A stretch of 64,000 nucleotides of DNA from positions 1-64,000 of the forward strand of contig CAVXTB010000013.1 in assembly GCA_963764585.1 (NCBI GenBank), read 5' to 3'. Numbering within the stretch: position 1 is the first letter of the stretch; each line of letters begins with the position of its first letter. The notes beneath the pieces are model-generated. The model saw only the letters and a program-made list of their open reading frames with translations, was not told the DNA's origin and did not search any database. Shown piece after piece: positions 53,057 through 61,491 of the stretch. The position numbers were made by a program, and so were the translations under genes. This DNA is from JAOPZW01 sp963764585. Lineage in GTDB: Bacteria; Actinomycetota; Thermoleophilia; Solirubrobacterales; Solirubrobacteraceae.

Positions 53057-54432
53057 GGGAACGCGTCGTACGGCGACGCGGGCACCGGCCAGATGTTGTG
53101 GTACAGCACGTAGCCGGCCACCGCGATGCCGGCGAGCGGCAGGGCCAGCTCGGCGCGCGATCCGTTCGCGGCCAGGAAGCGCGTCGCCGCGACGTTGGTC
53201 AGCACGTACATGCACAGCAGGCTCAGCGTGCCGATCGTGGCGAAGTAGAAGAAGACGTCGATCGGCTTGGTCCCCGCGATCCCGAAGATCACCAGGATGG
53301 CGAGGTCGAGGAGCATCACGAAGGCCAGGCCGCCCGCCGGCGCGCCCGTCGGCGAGACGGCGGCGAGGCGCCCGTCGAGCAGGCGGTCGCGCCCCAGCGC
53401 GAACAGCATCCGCGCGGCAACCGACGCGCAGCCCAGCCCGGCGCCGACGGCGCTGATGATCGCCGCGAGGTTCAGCGCGTCGGACATGCCGGCGCCGACG
53501 TAGCTATGCGCCAGCTCGCCCAGCGGCGCGGTCGACGCCGCGAAGGCCGCGACGCCCGCGTCGTCGGTGCCGAAGCCGAGCGTCTGCACGGCGATGCACA
53601 GCACGTAGAAGACGGCGCCGAACCCGATCGCGGCCGCCATCGAGCGCGGGATCATGCGCCGCGGCTCGGTCGCCTCCTCGCCGAGCGAGCCGGCCGACTC
53701 GAAGCCCGCGTAGGAGAGGAAGCCGAAGACCGAGGCCAGCGCGATCGTCGACAGCGTCGTGCCCGGCGGCGGCGAGAAGACGTCCAGGCTCAGGCCGCGC
53801 CCCGCCGGCGCCCCGCCGAAGGCGAGCTTGCCGGCGATGATCGCCATCAGCACGACGATCAGGGCGACCGAGACCAGCTCGAAGAGCAGCAGGGTCCGCG
53901 CCGCCGTGAGGATCGCGCGCGAGGCGATGAGCCACACGAGCGCCCAGCCGGCGAGCGCGAGCGGCAGCCACGCCGCGTGCTCGGCGATGCCCGTGCTGCG
54001 CAGGAACGCCTGCGCGAAGATCGCCACGCCGGAGATCGAGACGACCGGGAAGATCAGGTAGGTCCCCAGCAGCGCCCAGCCGGCGAGGAAGCCCGCCCGG
54101 GGCCCGAGCGCGCCGCCGACGAACGCATAGACCGAGCCGGCGCTCGAGAACTCGGCCGACAGGCGCGCGAAGCCGTAGGCGACGAGGCCGACGCCCAGCG
54201 CGGCCACGACGTAGGCCAGCGACGCCGCGCGGCCCAGGAGCCCTGCCGCGGCGACGCCTGTGATCGACACCGCCAGCGTCGGCGCCATCACACCGATCGA
54301 GATCGAGACCGTCGCGAGCTGGCCGAGGTTGCGCCGCAGCCGCCCGCGCGGCGCGGCGCGCGGTCGTGATGTCTGCGGTCGGGCCAGGACGCTGATGGGC
54401 GACTCTAGCCCGCGACCGCCGACGGTTGCCAT
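52996..54432 (-). CDS. APC-superfamily amino acid permease
   Basis: The 478-aa protein has about twelve membrane helices with APC features: SISIGVMAPTLAVSITGVAAAG in helix 1, EFSSAGSVYAFVGGALGPRAGFLAGW, FGFLSYAGFESAGSLGEEATEPRRMIPRSM. It lacks an obvious specific substrate signature. It diverges from the SDR gene at 54455 with 22 bp between starts. Confidence 0.9.
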   Translation of the reverse strand: MATVGGRGLESPISVLARPQTSRPRAAPRGRLRRNLGQLATVSISIGVMAPTLAVSITGVAAAGLLGRAASLAYVVAALGVGLVAYGFARLSAEFSSAGSVYAFVGGALGPRAGFLAGWALLGTYLIFPVVSISGVAIFAQAFLRSTGIAEHAAWLPLALAGWALVWLIASRAILTAARTLLLFELVSVALIVVLMAIIAGKLAFGGAPAGRGLSLDVFSPPPGTTLSTIALASVFGFLSYAGFESAGSLGEEATEPRRMIPRSMAAAIGFGAVFYVLCIAVQTLGFGTDDAGVAAFAASTAPLGELAHSYVGAGMSDALNLAAIISAVGAGLGCASVAARMLFALGRDRLLDGRLAAVSPTGAPAGGLAFVMLLDLAILVIFGIAGTKPIDVFFYFATIGTLSLLCMYVLTNVAATRFLAANGSRAELALPLAGIAVAGYVLYHNIWPVPASPYDAFPYVVAGWLAVGVGFVVWRSR

Positions 54433-54454
54433 CCCCAGTTACGGTTGGTGCGGG

Positions 54455-55183
54455 ATGAGGGGCCTGGAGGGCAAGCGAGCGCTCGTGACCGGCGCCGCCC
54501 GCGGCATCGGGCTGGCGGTCGCGCAGCGCCTGACGGCCGAGGGCGCGCGCGTCGCGGCGCTCGACGTCCTGGCGCTCGAGGACGCAGCGCACGCCATTCA
54601 GGCCGACGTGCGCGACGAGGACGCCGTGCGCGCGGCCTTCGAGCGCGTGACGGCCGAGTGGGGCGGCCTCGACGTCGTGGTCGCCAACGCCGCCGTCCAG
54701 CTGACCGGCTCCGACGACCGCGCCGATCGCCTCGACCGCGAGATCTGGCTCCAGACGCTCGACGTCAACCTCACCGGCGCGTTCCTGACCGCCAAGCACG
54801 GTGTGCGCGCGCTGCTCGCGACCGGCGGCGGCGCGATCGTCTGCGTCGGCTCGCCCGCGGGCGCCTACGGGATCGCCGGCGGCCTGCAGGCCTACGCGGC
54901 CAGCAAGGCCGGGATGCTCGGCCTCGTGCGGACGATGGCCGCGGACTACGCCGGTAACGGTATCCGCGTCAACGGGGTCTACCCAGGCATCACCGAGACC
55001 CCGATGAACCGCTGGTGGATCGACGATCCCGCGGCCCGCGAGCGGGTGCTCGCGCCCGTTCCGCTCGGGCGCGCGGCGCGCGCCGAGGAGATCGCCGCCG
55101 TCGTGGCGTTCCTGGCCTCCGACGACGCCTCCTACGTGACCGGCGCCGTGTGGACGGTCGACGGCGGGCTGACCGCGGTATGA
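54455..55183 (+). CDS. SDR-family oxidoreductase
   Basis: The 242-aa protein has VTGAARGIGLAV at residues 10-21, VANAAVQLTG, IVCVGSPAGAYG (catalytic Ser), YAASKAGM (Tyr, Lys) and NGVYPGITETPMNRWW, ending VTGAVWTVDGGLTAV. Substrate unknown. The stop overlaps the start of the regulator gene (ATGA), suggesting the regulator is coupled to it. Confidence 0.88.
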   Translation: MRGLEGKRALVTGAARGIGLAVAQRLTAEGARVAALDVLALEDAAHAIQADVRDEDAVRAAFERVTAEWGGLDVVVANAAVQLTGSDDRADRLDREIWLQTLDVNLTGAFLTAKHGVRALLATGGGAIVCVGSPAGAYGIAGGLQAYAASKAGMLGLVRTMAADYAGNGIRVNGVYPGITETPMNRWWIDDPAARERVLAPVPLGRAARAEEIAAVVAFLASDDASYVTGAVWTVDGGLTAV

Positions 55184-57360
55184 GCGTCGTCGCCGACACC
55201 AAGCTCGAGGTCCCTCCGCACCGCCAGGGGCTGGTGCCGCGCGCGGCGCTCGTGGCGCTGCTGGCCGGCGCCGAGCACACGCGCCTGACGATGCTGTCCG
55301 CGCCCGCCGGCTCGGGCAAGACCACGCTGCTGCAGCAGTGGCACCTCGCCGCGCCGGCGAGCCAGCCGTTCGCGTGGCTGTCGCTCGAGCCCAGCGACGA
55401 CGACCCGGTCCGCTTCTGGACGTGCGTGATCGAGGCGCTGCGCATGGTCGCCCCCGGCATCGGCGCGCGCGCCGAGGGCGCCCTGCACTCGCCGGGCGCC
55501 AGCCTCGAGGAGGTCGTCGTGCCGCTGCTCGTCAACGAGCTGCGCGAGCTGCCGACGCGCGCCGTCCTCGTGCTCGACGACCTGCACGCGGTCGCCGACG
55601 AGCACATCCACCGCTCGCTCGTCGCCTTCGTCGAGCGCCTGCCCGTGACCCTGCACCTCGCCGTCGCGACGCGCATCGACCCGCCGTGGCCGCTGCTGCC
55701 GCGGCTGCGCGCCCGCGACCAGGTCGTCGAGGTCCGCGCGCTGCAGATGCGCTTCAGCGAGGCCGAGGCGGGCTCGTACCTCGCGGCGCTCGGCCTCGAC
55801 CTGCGCGCCGAGCAGATCGCCGAGATCCAGCAGCGCACCGAGGGCTGGGCCGCCGGGCTGCAGCTCGCGGGGCTGTCGCTGCGCGAGCACCCCGGCGGCG
55901 CGGGCCTCGTCGCGGCGTTGGCCGGCGACAGCCGCCAGATCGGCGACTACCTGGCAGCCGAGGTGCTCGACCGCGTCGCCCCCGACGAGCGGCGCTTCCT
56001 GCTGCGCACGTCGATCCTCGAGCGCATGTCCGGGCCGCTGTGCGACGCGGTCACCGCGAGCGAGGGCTCGGCCGCGCGGCTGGCGGACCTCGACCGGCGC
56101 AACCTCTTCGTGCTCGCGCTCGACGGCCGGCGGCGCTGGTATCGCTATCACCCGCTGTTCGCCGACCTGCTGCGCGCGCGCCTGGAGGACGAGGACCCGG
56201 CGGCGGCGATCGAGCTGCACCGGCGCGCAGCGGCGTGGCTCGCCGGCGAGGACCAGATCGCCGAGGCGATCGGCCATGCGATCGCCGCCGGCGACCAGGG
56301 GCTGACCGCCGAGCTGCTCGCCACGCACTGGCTGATGTTCTTCAACCGCGGCTGGCTGACGACCGTGCGCCGCTGGCTCGAGACGCTGCCGCGCGAGACG
56401 GTCGTCGCCGACCGCGAGCTGTGGCTCGCGTGCGCGTGGACGTCGATGGACCTCGGGCTGCTCGACGAGGTCGCGGAGTGGCTCGACGCGGGGCCGGCGG
56501 ACGACGAGTGGGTCGGCGTGCTGTGCGCCCTGCGCCTGTTCAAGCTCGGCGACGTCGGCGGCGCGGCGCGGGCCGTCGGCGAGGTCGACGCGGCGGCCGG
56601 CTCGTTCCTGCGCACGGTCGCCGCGATCGTCACCGGCGTGACGGCCTACTGGCGCGGCCACTACGCGCAGGCACAGTCCGCGCTGGAGTCGGCGGCAGCC
56701 ATCGCGGGCGCAACGGGCAACCCGCTCGGGGAGCAGTACGTCGTCGGGTACCTGGCGCTCGACGCGGCCGACCACGACGGGCCGCAGGCCGCCGAGGAGC
56801 TGCTCGCCGCGCGCGCGCCGGTGGCGCGCGAGCCGCAGGTCCGCGAGCACTTCACGGCGATGATGGGCCACCTCGCCCGCGGGCGGGTCGCCGAGCTCGA
56901 CGGCCGCCTGTCGGAGGCCGAGCGCGAGCTCGCCCGCGCCGGCGAGCTGTCACGCCGCGGGGCCGGCGTGCTCGAGCGGGCCGCCGCCGTGCTGGCGCAC
57001 GCGCGCGTGCTCGCGGCGCTCGGCCGCCGCGACGCCGGGCGCGCGCGCCTGGCGCACGCGCGCGAGCTCCTGTCGACGTGCGCCGACCCGGGGATCCTCG
57101 CGCGCGCCCTCGGGCACGCCGAGCACGCGCCCGGCCTCGCCGCTGCGCGCGCCCCGGCGGCGACCGGCGAGCAGCTCAGCGACCGCGAGCTGGGCGTCCT
57201 GCGGCTCCTGCACTCCGAGCTGTCGCTGCGCGAGATCGGAGCCGAGCTGTTCCTGTCGCTGAACACGATCAAGACGCACACGCGCAACATCTATCTGAAG
57301 CTCGGAGCGGCCAGCCGCGACGAGGCGGTCGCCCGCGCTCGCGAGCAGGGGCTGATCTAG
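55180..57360 (+). CDS. MalT-like LuxR-family regulator
   Basis: The 726-aa protein has an N-terminal STAND ATPase (LTMLSAPAGSGKTTLLQQW, Walker A residues 41-48; VLVLDDLHAVADE as Walker B), a middle with TPR-like helices and the FVERLPVTLHLAVATR sensor region, and a C-terminal LuxR HTH (LSDRELGVLRLLHSELSLREIGAELFLSLNTIKTHTRNIYLKL). MalT-type proteins bind a small effector and activate transcription. Overlaps the dipZ stop by 4 nt at its 3' end. Confidence 0.9.
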   Translation: MSVVADTKLEVPPHRQGLVPRAALVALLAGAEHTRLTMLSAPAGSGKTTLLQQWHLAAPASQPFAWLSLEPSDDDPVRFWTCVIEALRMVAPGIGARAEGALHSPGASLEEVVVPLLVNELRELPTRAVLVLDDLHAVADEHIHRSLVAFVERLPVTLHLAVATRIDPPWPLLPRLRARDQVVEVRALQMRFSEAEAGSYLAALGLDLRAEQIAEIQQRTEGWAAGLQLAGLSLREHPGGAGLVAALAGDSRQIGDYLAAEVLDRVAPDERRFLLRTSILERMSGPLCDAVTASEGSAARLADLDRRNLFVLALDGRRRWYRYHPLFADLLRARLEDEDPAAAIELHRRAAAWLAGEDQIAEAIGHAIAAGDQGLTAELLATHWLMFFNRGWLTTVRRWLETLPRETVVADRELWLACAWTSMDLGLLDEVAEWLDAGPADDEWVGVLCALRLFKLGDVGGAARAVGEVDAAAGSFLRTVAAIVTGVTAYWRGHYAQAQSALESAAAIAGATGNPLGEQYVVGYLALDAADHDGPQAAEELLAARAPVAREPQVREHFTAMMGHLARGRVAELDGRLSEAERELARAGELSRRGAGVLERAAAVLAHARVLAALGRRDAGRARLAHARELLSTCADPGILARALGHAEHAPGLAAARAPAATGEQLSDRELGVLRLLHSELSLREIGAELFLSLNTIKTHTRNIYLKLGAASRDEAVARAREQGLI

Positions 57361-59090
57361 CCGAACGTGAACGCGTAGCCCGACACGCCGGACGAGAAGC
57401 GCAGCGTGAGCGTGTGGTGCTCGACGCTCGGCGCGGAGACGAGGTGATAGAGGCGCTGGCGGTCGACCCGGACGGCGCCGTCGTGGACGTCGGCACCTGC
57501 CCGGTCGCGCGCGATCGGCTTGCCGTCGAGCTCGACCGTCACCGTGCCGGTGCCGCCCTTCGGCGGGCTGAGCACGAGGTACGCGTCCTTGCCGACGATC
57601 GCGGCGTGGATCGCCGCGCCGATCCCCGCGGTCGCCGCCTCGGCGCTCTCGTGCCACGTGCCCGACAGCGCGAAGTGGCTCGTCGCGAGCTTGCCCGGCG
57701 TGGCGTAGGTGCGCGTGCCGGCGAGCGGTCGCGGATCGAAGCGCTCCGCGCGCGCCAGGCCGAGGTAGGTCTCCGGCGTCGCGAGCGCGGTGGGGTGCAC
57801 GACGCCCTCGGGCGCGGCCATCGCCCCCGGGTTCGGGTGGCCGGCCTCGACGAGCAGCGAGCGGATCGCCGTCTCGGTCTTGTCGTACTCGCCCTCGCCG
57901 AAGTGCACGTGGCGGACCTGGCCCTGCGCGTCGATCAGGTACTCGGCCGGCCAGTACTGGTTGCCCCAGGCGTCCCAGGTCTTGAGCTCGTTGTCCTGGG
58001 CGACCGGGTAGTGGATGCCCTCGCGCTTGATCGCGCCGGCGACGTTGCCGGCATCGCGCTCGAAGGGGAACTCGGGCGAGTGCACGCCGACGATCACCAG
58101 CCCGTCGGCGCGGTAGCGCGCGTCCCACGCCTCCAGGTAGGGCAGCGTGCGCAGGCAGTTGATGCAGGTGTAGGTCCAGAAGTCGACGAGCACGACCTTG
58201 CCGCGCAGGCCCTGCAGGGTGAGCGGCTTGTTGCCCGGCGTGTTGAACCAGCGCTGGTTGCCGGTGAAGTCCGGCGCGCGCCCGTAGCGCGGCAGGCGCG
58301 CCTCGGTCACGCCCTCGCGGCCGGTGCTCGCCACCGCGAAGCGCGGGGGCCCGCGCAGGTCGTCGAGCCGGCTGGAGACCGCGTGCGAGGTCTCGAGGCC
58401 CTTGGTCGGGAACACGAGCGCGGACGGCAGGTGATCGGCGATGGCCGACTCGAAGCGCACGTCGAGGTTCGTCGCCATCGCGATGCCGGTGAGGATCAGC
58501 ACCGCCGCGAGCGCGCGCTGCAGCCCGGGGCCGCGCCCGGCCGAGCGCACCCTGCCGGCCAGGGCCCGGCCGCCGAGCGCGAGCGCGAGGAGCACGAGCG
58601 CCGAGCCCAGGGCGAAGGCCACTCCCACGGGGATCGTGCGCGACGAGGCCGCCCCGACCGCGATGACCGCCGCGAGGATCGGCCCCGCGCACGGCGCGTA
58701 GACGAAGCCCAGCGCGCCGCCGACTGCCAGGCCCGACACGAACCCGTCGCCGCCCCCGCGCGGGCCCAGCCGCGACAGGCGCGCCAGCGGCGCCTCGATG
58801 CGCGCGGCGAGCGACGGCACCGCGACGACGACGCCGAAGCCGATGAGCACGACGACCGCGAGCGTCCGCGTGGCGCCCGGGCCGAGCCCGACGCCGTCGA
58901 TGACGCTCGCCAGCCCGACGATCGTCACCGTGAAGGTGAGCGCCAGGCCGAGGACGATCCCGATCGGCCGGCGCCGCCCGCCCGTCGCGCCGGCGCTCAA
59001 CAGGGCGGGCAGGACCGGGAGCACGCACGGGCTGAGCGCCGTTCCGGCGCCGGCCAGCAGCGCAAAGACCACGAGCAGTGCCATGCCCAC
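57357..59090 (-). CDS. DipZ: CcdA-type transporter fused to a thioredoxin-like domain
   Basis: The 577-aa protein starts with a CcdA/DsbD-type membrane domain (LSPCVLPVLPALL with Cys22, and VYAPCAGPILAA with Cys134), passes reducing equivalents across the membrane, and continues with a TlpA-like thioredoxin domain (VVLVDFWTYTCINCLRT, Cys309-Cys312, facing outside). A C-terminal beta domain (about 430-577) completes the DipZ architecture known from actinobacteria. It diverges from the ECF sigma gene over a 102-bp region with two palindromes. MGM at 59090 or MAL at 59084 could be the start. Confidence 0.9.
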   Translation of the reverse strand: MGMALLVVFALLAGAGTALSPCVLPVLPALLSAGATGGRRRPIGIVLGLALTFTVTIVGLASVIDGVGLGPGATRTLAVVVLIGFGVVVAVPSLAARIEAPLARLSRLGPRGGGDGFVSGLAVGGALGFVYAPCAGPILAAVIAVGAASSRTIPVGVAFALGSALVLLALALGGRALAGRVRSAGRGPGLQRALAAVLILTGIAMATNLDVRFESAIADHLPSALVFPTKGLETSHAVSSRLDDLRGPPRFAVASTGREGVTEARLPRYGRAPDFTGNQRWFNTPGNKPLTLQGLRGKVVLVDFWTYTCINCLRTLPYLEAWDARYRADGLVIVGVHSPEFPFERDAGNVAGAIKREGIHYPVAQDNELKTWDAWGNQYWPAEYLIDAQGQVRHVHFGEGEYDKTETAIRSLLVEAGHPNPGAMAAPEGVVHPTALATPETYLGLARAERFDPRPLAGTRTYATPGKLATSHFALSGTWHESAEAATAGIGAAIHAAIVGKDAYLVLSPPKGGTGTVTVELDGKPIARDRAGADVHDGAVRVDRQRLYHLVSAPSVEHHTLTLRFSSGVSGYAFTFG

Positions 59091-59103
59091 GTGAGTCTGC
59101 GCG

Positions 59104-59143
59104 TCCGGCGCAAACGTTGCGCCGGATGTTCACCCGGGTGAAC
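59104..59143. promoter_or_regulatory. Two palindromes between dipZ and the ECF sigma gene
   Basis: TCCGGCGCAA (59104-59113) and TTGCGCCGGA (59117-59126) are perfect 10-bp arms around a 3-nt loop; directly after comes the perfect 16-bp palindrome GTTCACCCGGGTGAAC (59128-59143). Both lie in the short gap where the promoters for dipZ (minus) and the sigma gene (plus) must be. They look like binding sites for a dimeric regulator, possibly controlling both genes. Confidence 0.5.
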
Positions 59144-59192
59144 GGGGCGAGGGGTGACGACCGCTCACCCGCCCTGCGCGGAGGGTCGCTGC

Positions 59193-59873
59193 ATGCCCGA
59201 GGTCGCAGTCCACATCACTGATCCGGCCCACGCAGACGACGACCAGCTCCTCGAAGCGCTGCGCCACGGCGACGAGCGCGCCTACGTCGCGCTCGTACGC
59301 CGCTACGGCGGGCTCATGCAGCGCGTCGCGCTCAGCTACGTGCGCACCCCCGCGGTCGCCGAGGAGGTCGTCCAGGAGACCTGGTGCGCCGTGCTCACCG
59401 GCCTGGAGCGGTTCGAGGGCCGCTCCGCGCTGAAGACGTGGCTCTTCCGGATCCTCACGAACCGCGCGAAGACCCGCGGCCAGCGCGAGGCGCGCACGGT
59501 CCCGTTCTCGTGCCTGGCCGGCGCCGACGACGGCGACGACGGTCCGGTCGTCGATCCCGATCGCTTCCTGGCCGCCGACCACCCGCGGTGGCCGGGCCAC
59601 TGGGCCGCCGGGCCCGCGCCGTGGAGCGCGCTGCCGCACGAGCGCCTGCTTGCGCGCGAGGTCCGCTCGCACATCCGCGCGGCGATCGACACGCTGCCCG
59701 AGCGCCAGCAGGCGGTCATCGTCCTGCGCGACGTCGAGGGCTGGCCGCCCGAGGAGGTCTGCGACGTCCTGGACCTCAGCGAGGGCAACCAGCGGGTGCT
59801 GCTGCACCGCGCGCGCTCGAAGGTGCGCTCCGAGCTCGAGCGCTACTTCGCCGAGGAAGGGCAGGCCGCATGA
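59193..59873 (+). CDS. ECF-type RNA polymerase sigma factor
   Basis: The 226-aa protein has region 2 (DDQLLEALRHGDERAYVALVRRYGGLMQRVALSYVRTPAVAEEVVQETWCAVLTGLERFEGRSALKTW compressed over residues 19-85) and region 4 (LPERQQAVIVLRDVEGWPPEEVCDVLDLSEGNQRVLLHRARSK) of ECF sigma factors, with an acidic linker between. ATG 59193 has a GGAGGG about 7 nt upstream and is preferred over the GTG at 59154. It overlaps the anti-sigma gene start by 4 nt (ATGA). Confidence 0.9.
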   Translation: MPEVAVHITDPAHADDDQLLEALRHGDERAYVALVRRYGGLMQRVALSYVRTPAVAEEVVQETWCAVLTGLERFEGRSALKTWLFRILTNRAKTRGQREARTVPFSCLAGADDGDDGPVVDPDRFLAADHPRWPGHWAAGPAPWSALPHERLLAREVRSHIRAAIDTLPERQQAVIVLRDVEGWPPEEVCDVLDLSEGNQRVLLHRARSKVRSELERYFAEEGQAA

Positions 59874-60130
59874 ACACGGATCTCGACCTCGCCTGCAACG
59901 AGCTCGTCGAGCTCGTCACCGAGTACCTGGAGGGCACGCTGCCCGCGCGCGAGCGTGCCCGCTTCGACACCCACCTGACCGAGTGCCCCGACTGCGTCGA
60001 GTACGTGGCCCAGATGCAGCGCACGATCGTCGCCGTCGGCCTCGGCGCGCCCGAGCTCGAGCGCACCCCGGCGGTCACCGCGCTGCTGCGCGTGTTCCAC
60101 GACTGGAAGCGGGGCCTGGCAAGCGGGTAG
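59870..60130 (+). CDS. Zinc-finger anti-sigma factor (zf-HC2)
   Basis: The 86-aa product has the HxxxCxxC zinc motif of the anti-sigma family (His35, Cys39, Cys42 in THLTECPDC) within a helical domain, and ends in helices without a clear membrane span. Such cytoplasmic proteins hold the sigma factor and respond to redox or metal. It is coupled to the sigma gene and is the likely brake on it. Confidence 0.88.
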   Translation: MNTDLDLACNELVELVTEYLEGTLPARERARFDTHLTECPDCVEYVAQMQRTIVAVGLGAPELERTPAVTALLRVFHDWKRGLASG

Positions 60131-60133
60131 CGG

Positions 60134-60913
60134 CTACGTGGTCTTGGTCAGCCCGCCGTCGATCACCCAGTTGGCGCCGGTGACGTTGCCCGCGCGCGGC
60201 GAGGCCAGCAACGCGACGAGCGCGGCCACCTCCTCGGGCGTCGTGAACCGCCGGGTCGCCATCGCCTCGACGGCCTGCTGCTGGACGGCGTCGGCGCCGG
60301 CGCCGGTGGCCTGCCCCACCGTCTCGGCGACGCCGCCCTCGCCGAGCCACAGATCGGTGGCCACGGGCCCGGGCGCGACGCTCGTGATCCGGATCCCGCG
60401 CGGGCCGAACTCCTGCGAGAGCGCCTTGGCGAGGTTGACGAGCGCAGCCTTCGCGGCGCCGTAGTCGAGCACGGCCGCGTCGGGCTCGAAGAACGAGTTG
60501 ACCGAGCCGACGTTGACGACGACGCCGTCGCCGCGCTGCTGCATGTCGAGCAGCGCCGCGCGCGTCGCGCGCAGCGCGGCGAAGAAGTTCAGCTGCAGCG
60601 AGCGCTCGAAATCCGCGTCGGTCGTCTCGAGGAAGCCGCCGAGGCGCACGCGGGCGGCGCCGACGTTGTTGACGAGGACGTCGATGCGACCGTGCAGCTG
60701 GATCGCCCGTGCGACCAGCCGCGCCGGGCCGTCGGGATCGGCGAGGTCAACGGCGAACGGCTCCACCCGCTCGATCCCTCCCAGCGCGTCGACGGTGCGC
60801 GCGCCGCCCACGACCAGCGCGCCCTCCGCGGCCAGTTGCTTGACGATGGCGAGGCCGATCCCCTTGCTCGCCCCGGTCACGACGGCGACCCGTCCTTCGA
60901 GCTCGAGATCCAT
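60134..60913 (-). CDS. SDR-family oxidoreductase
   Basis: The 259-aa protein has VVTGASKGIGLAI, NNVGAARVR (NNxG variant), VNVGSVNSFF with Ser, LDYGAAKAALV with Tyr and Lys, and SVAPGPVATDL, then TGANWVIDGGLTKTT. Substrate unknown. The stop is 3 nt from the anti-sigma stop on the other strand, so the two genes converge tightly. It diverges from the 61023 gene, with a GTAAC motif in between pointing toward the latter. Confidence 0.88.
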   Translation of the reverse strand: MDLELEGRVAVVTGASKGIGLAIVKQLAAEGALVVGGARTVDALGGIERVEPFAVDLADPDGPARLVARAIQLHGRIDVLVNNVGAARVRLGGFLETTDADFERSLQLNFFAALRATRAALLDMQQRGDGVVVNVGSVNSFFEPDAAVLDYGAAKAALVNLAKALSQEFGPRGIRITSVAPGPVATDLWLGEGGVAETVGQATGAGADAVQQQAVEAMATRRFTTPEEVAALVALLASPRAGNVTGANWVIDGGLTKTT

Positions 60914-60988
60914 CGGCCGAGCCTAGTCGCCCGGACGATGCGGCCGCCGTCAGCGAGACCGCAACGGCCGCTGCGCGCGGTCGCGCGG

Positions 60989-61015
60989 GTAACGAATCGC
61001 GGTGTCGCGAGACCT
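60989..61015 (+). promoter_or_regulatory. GTAAC-N17-GACCT promoter-like motif (82-aa gene)
   Basis: GTAAC (60989-60993) and GACCT (61011-61015) are separated by 17 nt; GACCT ends 7 nt before the ATG at 61023. The local sequence GCGAGACCT matches that before the epimerase and GH15 genes, although no palindrome is present here. Confidence 0.6.
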
Positions 61016-61022
61016 ACCTGGC

Positions 61023-61271
61023 ATGTCGTCCGAGCGCCTCCAGACCTGCTTCCAGGCCTTGCGCTTCTCCGGCGAGCTCGTGCTGACGAGCGCGTTCGCC
61101 GACTCGCTCGACGACGACCCGCTGCGCTGCGCCTGGGCCGCCGCGGAGGCTGACGCGGCCCAGGCCTACGACGCGTGGCTTTCCGCGCCGGGGTGGCGTT
61201 CGTTTGCCGTGTACCGGGCGGCGGCGGATCGCGCCGGCGCCGCGCAGGACGCGCTGGCGGCCCAGGTCTGA
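61023..61271 (+). CDS. Small helical protein of unknown function
   Basis: The 82-aa product (MSSERLQTCFQALRFSGELVLTSAFADSLDDDPLRCAWAAAEADAA...) is helical, with two cysteines (in TCF and RCA) and many Ala/Asp. I do not recognise a family. ATG 61023 is chosen because the promoter-like GACCT box ends 7 nt before it; a GTG at 61002 would lie inside that box region. Its stop codon is inside the left arm of the palindromic element. Confidence 0.6.
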   Translation: MSSERLQTCFQALRFSGELVLTSAFADSLDDDPLRCAWAAAEADAAQAYDAWLSAPGWRSFAVYRAAADRAGAAQDALAAQV

Positions 61272-61491
61272 GGGTGTGAGGCGTGCGCGCGTGGGCGCAA
61301 CCCACGCGTCTCGCAACACGCCGGGGACTGCGCCCAGGAGGTGGGCCGTCTTGACCGTCATAGTGACGGTCAAGACGGCCCACCCCTCCGGCGTCCGGGC
61401 GAACGTGTTGTGAGACACGCACAAGCGCCCCCGGCCGCCGCACACGGGACCCCGGGGCGCCCGCGCGCCGAGCCAGGCCTCACACCCTCAG
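61268..61491. repeat. 224-bp nested palindromic element between convergent genes
   Basis: The outer arms are perfect 15-bp inverted repeats (61268-61282 CTGAGGGTGTGAGGC and 61477-61491), each containing the stop codon TGA of the gene that ends there. Inside lie a hairpin (61288-61308, arms CGCGTGGG/CCCACGCG), an imperfect inverted repeat (61306-61320 with 61404-61418, containing CGCAACACG/CGTGTTGTG) and a perfect 21-bp hairpin (61340-61360 with 61364-61384) with a 3-nt loop TAG. It may be a miniature mobile element, a two-way terminator, or a structured RNA. Confidence 0.75.

Noticed and set aside
49936..54369. A 1477-codon open frame on the + strand
   Set aside because: It is antisense to GH15 and the permease and out of frame with the antiporter, with Arg/Asp/Glu-rich nonsense protein; a GC-rich shadow.
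54433..54454. GTTAC between the permease and the SDR as another GTAAC promoter
   Set aside because: No second box at 16-17 nt in either direction.
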